Shown: piece by piece, positions 3,848 to 5,634 of the stretch | Position numbering within the stretch: position 1 is the first letter of the stretch | Layout: each line of letters opens with the position of its first letter | Source of the DNA: Verrucomicrobiota bacterium | GTDB taxonomy: Bacteria > Verrucomicrobiota > Verrucomicrobiia > Verrucomicrobiales > Akkermansiaceae | Length of the DNA: 5,634 bases | Assembly (NCBI GenBank): GCA_009885905.1 | Contig: VFJU01000236.1 | Location: forward strand, 1-5,634 | Direction of reading: 5' to 3' | Notes under the pieces: generated by a model | Seen by the model: only the letters and a program-made list of their open reading frames with translations | The model's database searches: none | What the model was told of the DNA's origin: nothing | Position numbers and translations under genes: made by a program

Positions 3848-5634
3848 TTATTGACGCTCGAAGCGCAAGCGAATGAAGCTTTTGGCGTTGATTCCGGTGC
3901 CAAGTGGGGTACGAGCGCGAAGAGTTTCTACGGCACCCGGCTCTAACAACTCAAGGGTCAAGGGCGTCCATGTTTGCAAGTTTTCCGAGGATTCTGCATG
4001 GTAGATGACACTTGGTAAGTTGGAAGGTCGTGTGAAAATGATCGAAAGACCATTGGAATCTAGTGTGGTAGCCAAGGGTGGGGTGAAATGGCGGGGATCG
4101 CTGCCCAGTGCATACTCGGCCAGATTTAATAAGTGGTCGGCATCAAAGTCCACATGGTCATCCGCCAAGCCGGAGGTTTTTTCGGACTCAGTGAAATTGA
4201 TGTTCGCCCATGATGCATAGTCATTGCCGGGGGATATAGTGAGAGTGCCGGAACTGCTGCCGACGTAGTTTGGATCGGTGATGGTGGCAACGACGGGGTA
4301 GGTCCCTAGGGACGTCGGTGCGGTGGTGCTGTCGTTGTAAGTGATCGAGGTGGTTAGACCGGGCGGCGAGGTGGTCGCGGTGACGGGGTTTGGATCACCG
4401 TTGTAGATTTGGGTCATGTTACTGAGCGTGACCGTGGCGCTGGCCGCGTTAACGGTGAATGACTGCGGGACGCTCGTTGCAGCGGTGAAGTTTGAATCAC
4501 CTACTTGGGTGGCGGTTAGAATGGTGGTTCCTGCGCCTATGAGGGTCACGGTGTTGCCGTCGATCGTGGCGACGAGTGGGTTCGAACTGGAATATGAAAC
4601 CGCGAGCTCCGAAGAGGAGGTCGCGTTCAATGCGAAGGACGCGTCACCAAAAGTGGCGGCAGGAATCTCACCGAATGTGATCGTTTGCGAAGCCTGCTGG
4701 ACGACTAGCGTACCGGAACTGCTGCCGACGTAGTTTGGATCGGTGATGGTAGCAACGACGGTGTAGGTGCCTGCGGACGTCGGTGCGGTGGCGCTGCCGT
4801 TGTAAGTGATCGAAGTGGTTAGACCGGGCGGTGTGGTGGTCGCGGTGACGGGTTTTGGACTGCCGTCGTATGTTTGGGCAAGGTCACTTAGCGTGATCGT
4901 GGCGCTGGGCGGGTTCACGGTGAGCAACTGCTGGACGCTCGCTGCGGCGGCGAAGTTGGTGTTACCCGTTTGCGAAGCGGTTAGAATGGTGGTTCCTACG
5001 CCTGTGAGGGTCACGGTGTTGCCTTCGACCGTGGCGACGAGTGAGTTCGAACTGGAATATGAAACCGCGAGACCAGAAGAGGAGGTCGCGGTCAATGCGA
5101 AGGACGCGTCACCAAAAGTGGCAGCAGGAATCTCGCCGAATGTGATCGTTTGGGAAGCCTGCTGGATGACGAGCGTACCGGAACTGCTGCCGACGTAGTT
5201 TGGACCGGTGATGGTGGCGACGACGGTGTAGGTGCCTGCGGACGTCGGTGCGGTGGCGCTGCCGTTGTAAGTGATCGAAATGGTTAGACCGGGCGGCGAG
5301 GTGGTCGCGGTGACGGGTTTTGGATTGCCGTCGTAGGTTTGGGTCATGTTACTTAGCGTGATCGTGGCGCTGGGCGGGTTCACGGTCAGCAACTGCGGGA
5401 CGCTCGCGGCGGCGGTGAAGTTGGTGTTACCTGTTTGCGAAGCGGTTAGAATGGTGGTTCCTGCGCCTATGAGGGTCACGGTATTGCCGGTGACGGTGGC
5501 GACGAGTGGGTTCGAACTGGAATATGAAACCGCGAGGCCCGAGGAGGAGGTCGCGGACAATGCGAAGGACGCGTCACCAAAAGTGGCGGCAGGCAGTGCA
5601 CCGAATGTAATCGTTTGCGAAGCCTGCTGGATGA
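3848..5634 (-). CDS. Large secreted/surface protein with tandem Ig-like and MBG/YDG-type repeats, 5' end missing
   Basis: The frame is open to the right window edge, so 595 C-terminal codons plus stop are seen and the true start lies beyond 5634. An in-frame TTG at 5560 is internal: the repeat reads straight through it. Three consecutive 155-residue units fill 4238-5632. The first half of each unit (QTITFGEIPAATFGDASFAL and on to GTTILTASQTGN) looks like a bacterial Ig-like (Big-type) beta domain. The second half (TQTYDGNPKPVTATT, then SAGTYTVVATI and DPNYVGSSSGTL) is of MBG/YDG type. The sequence is rich in Ser/Thr/Gly and has no cysteine, as expected of an extracellular stalk or adhesin. 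A 129-residue non-repeated C-terminal module follows (3848-4237). It ends in RLRFERQ with no PEP-CTERM, LPXTG or hydrophobic anchor. Secretion is inferred; no signal peptide is in view. Adhesion or matrix binding is plausible but unproven. ftsY lies 64 bp downstream on the same strand. Confidence 0.88.
   Translation of the reverse strand, partial: IQQASQTITFGALPAATFGDASFALSATSSSGLAVSYSSSNPLVATVTGNTVTLIGAGTTILTASQTGNTNFTAAASVPQLLTVNPPSATITLSNMTQTYDGNPKPVTATTSPPGLTISITYNGSATAPTSAGTYTVVATITGPNYVGSSSGTLVIQQASQTITFGEIPAATFGDASFALTATSSSGLAVSYSSSNSLVATVEGNTVTLTGVGTTILTASQTGNTNFAAAASVQQLLTVNPPSATITLSDLAQTYDGSPKPVTATTTPPGLTTSITYNGSATAPTSAGTYTVVATITDPNYVGSSSGTLVVQQASQTITFGEIPAATFGDASFALNATSSSELAVSYSSSNPLVATIDGNTVTLIGAGTTILTATQVGDSNFTAATSVPQSFTVNAASATVTLSNMTQIYNGDPNPVTATTSPPGLTTSITYNDSTTAPTSLGTYPVVATITDPNYVGSSSGTLTISPGNDYASWANINFTESEKTSGLADDHVDFDADHLLNLAEYALGSDPRHFTPPLATTLDSNGLSIIFTRPSNLPSVIYHAESSENLQTWTPLTLELLEPGAVETLRARTPLGTGINAKSFIRLRFERQ
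4094..4162 (-). other. Acidic calcium-binding-like motif ending in EYALGSDP, start of the C-terminal module
   Basis: After the last repeat the protein reads DDHVDFDADHLLNLAEYALG, then SDP. Alternating Asp residues followed by NL-x-EYA-x-G-x-DP resemble the DxDxDG-NLxEYxxGTDP loops (thrombospondin type 3 or dockerin-like) found in secreted proteins of Verrucomicrobiota and Planctomycetota. Here one loop is present, in degenerate form (DFDADH, lacking the loop Gly), so calcium binding is uncertain. Confidence 0.5.
4238..4702 (-). repeat. Tandem repeat unit 3 (155 codons), the most diverged
   Basis: This is the C-terminal unit, again exactly 465 bp. By hand comparison it differs from unit 2 at about 32 of 155 residues (about 79% identity). 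The YDG signature has become YNG, NPPSAT has become NAASAT, and the last residue is Thr instead of Val where the array joins the C-terminal module. Higher divergence at an array edge is usual when inner units are exchanged by recombination. Confidence 0.93.
4703..5167 (-). repeat. Tandem repeat unit 2 (155 codons)
   Basis: This is the middle unit, exactly 465 bp, directly abutting units 1 and 3 with no linker or frame change. At DNA level it shares long near-identical tracts with unit 1, for example around GACGCGTCACCAAAAGTGGC (5089, also 5569), which points to recent duplication or gene conversion between the two. Confidence 0.93.
5168..5632 (-). repeat. Tandem repeat unit 1 (155 codons)
   Basis: This is the most N-terminal complete unit in view, running from the Ile codon at 5632-5630 (IQQASQ) to the GTLV Val. 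It differs from unit 2 at about 16 of 155 residues by hand comparison (about 90% identity). It has GALPAATFG where the other two have GEIPAATFG. The window ends two bases beyond it, so whether another unit precedes it cannot be seen. Confidence 0.93.

Noticed and set aside
4416..5198. Two long plus-strand open frames (4416-4733 and 4806-5198) opposite the repeat gene
   Set aside because: They are 390 bp apart but similar to each other because they are the antisense of the same repeats. Repeat composition keeps stops out of that frame. The minus-strand frame is continuous and has recognisable domains.
5558..5560. TTG as the start codon of the repeat protein
   Set aside because: The frame continues open to 5634 and encodes the expected first 24 residues of repeat unit 1 (IQQASQTITFG and on), so this TTG is an internal Leu codon.
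4238..5632. CRISPR or another spacer array
   Set aside because: The repeats are 465 bp, abut directly without spacers and are in-frame coding sequence.
1..5634. Defence island, phage or other new multi-gene system
   Set aside because: The genes are housekeeping (gcvT, gcvH, ftsY), one enzyme fragment, two membrane proteins and one surface protein. There are no integrases, transposases, nuclease or toxin motifs, or composition break beyond the repeat array.

Overview
The window looks like chromosomal DNA of a Verrucomicrobiota bacterium (or a close PVC relative). This is an inference. Its main support is the C-terminal module of the large secreted protein, with an acidic 'NLAEYALGSDP' motif, then a 'YHAESSENLQTW' segment and a final 'FIRLRF', an arrangement that recurs in secreted proteins of that phylum. 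The lack of recognisable Shine-Dalgarno sequences before the starts visible here also fits. No phage, plasmid, IS or CRISPR signature is visible. All genes run on the minus strand except one.

Layout from left to right. (1) Positions 1-94 hold the first 31 codons of a sugar-phosphate-type nucleotidyltransferase that runs out of the window. (2) Positions 204-1693 hold a compact gcvT-gcvH pair, the aminomethyltransferase and lipoyl-carrier H protein of the glycine cleavage system. A good candidate intrinsic terminator (about 149-186) lies just past gcvH. A candidate promoter (1703-1729) lies directly against the GTG start chosen for gcvT. No gcvP follows gcvH. (3) Positions 1753-2004 encode an unrecognised 83-residue single-pass membrane protein with a Trp-rich charged tail. 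(4) A 136-bp divergent spacer leads to the only plus-strand gene (2141-2926), a multi-pass rhomboid/Derlin-like protein. It keeps a serine at the catalytic position but has no histidine in its membrane domain, and it ends in a Cys/His tail that could bind zinc. (5) It converges, with only 5 bp between stops, on ftsY (2932-3783), a short-form SRP receptor GTPase with all G motifs. (6) Positions 3848-5634 are the 3' part of a large secreted or surface protein. It contains three in-frame tandem repeats of exactly 465 bp (155 residues), each an Ig-like half plus an MBG/YDG-type half, followed by the 129-residue C-terminal module. Its 5' end is outside the window.

The genes do not form one pathway. 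gcvT and gcvH act together in glycine catabolism and one-carbon supply. FtsY and the rhomboid-like protein both act at the inner membrane. FtsY-dependent targeting serves membrane proteins in general, so their proximity is not evidence of a link. I see no defence system or other clearly new multi-gene system. The points most worth following are the inactive-looking rhomboid with a possible zinc tail, the homogeneous tandem array with its shared C-terminal module, and the promoter-against-start-codon architecture.
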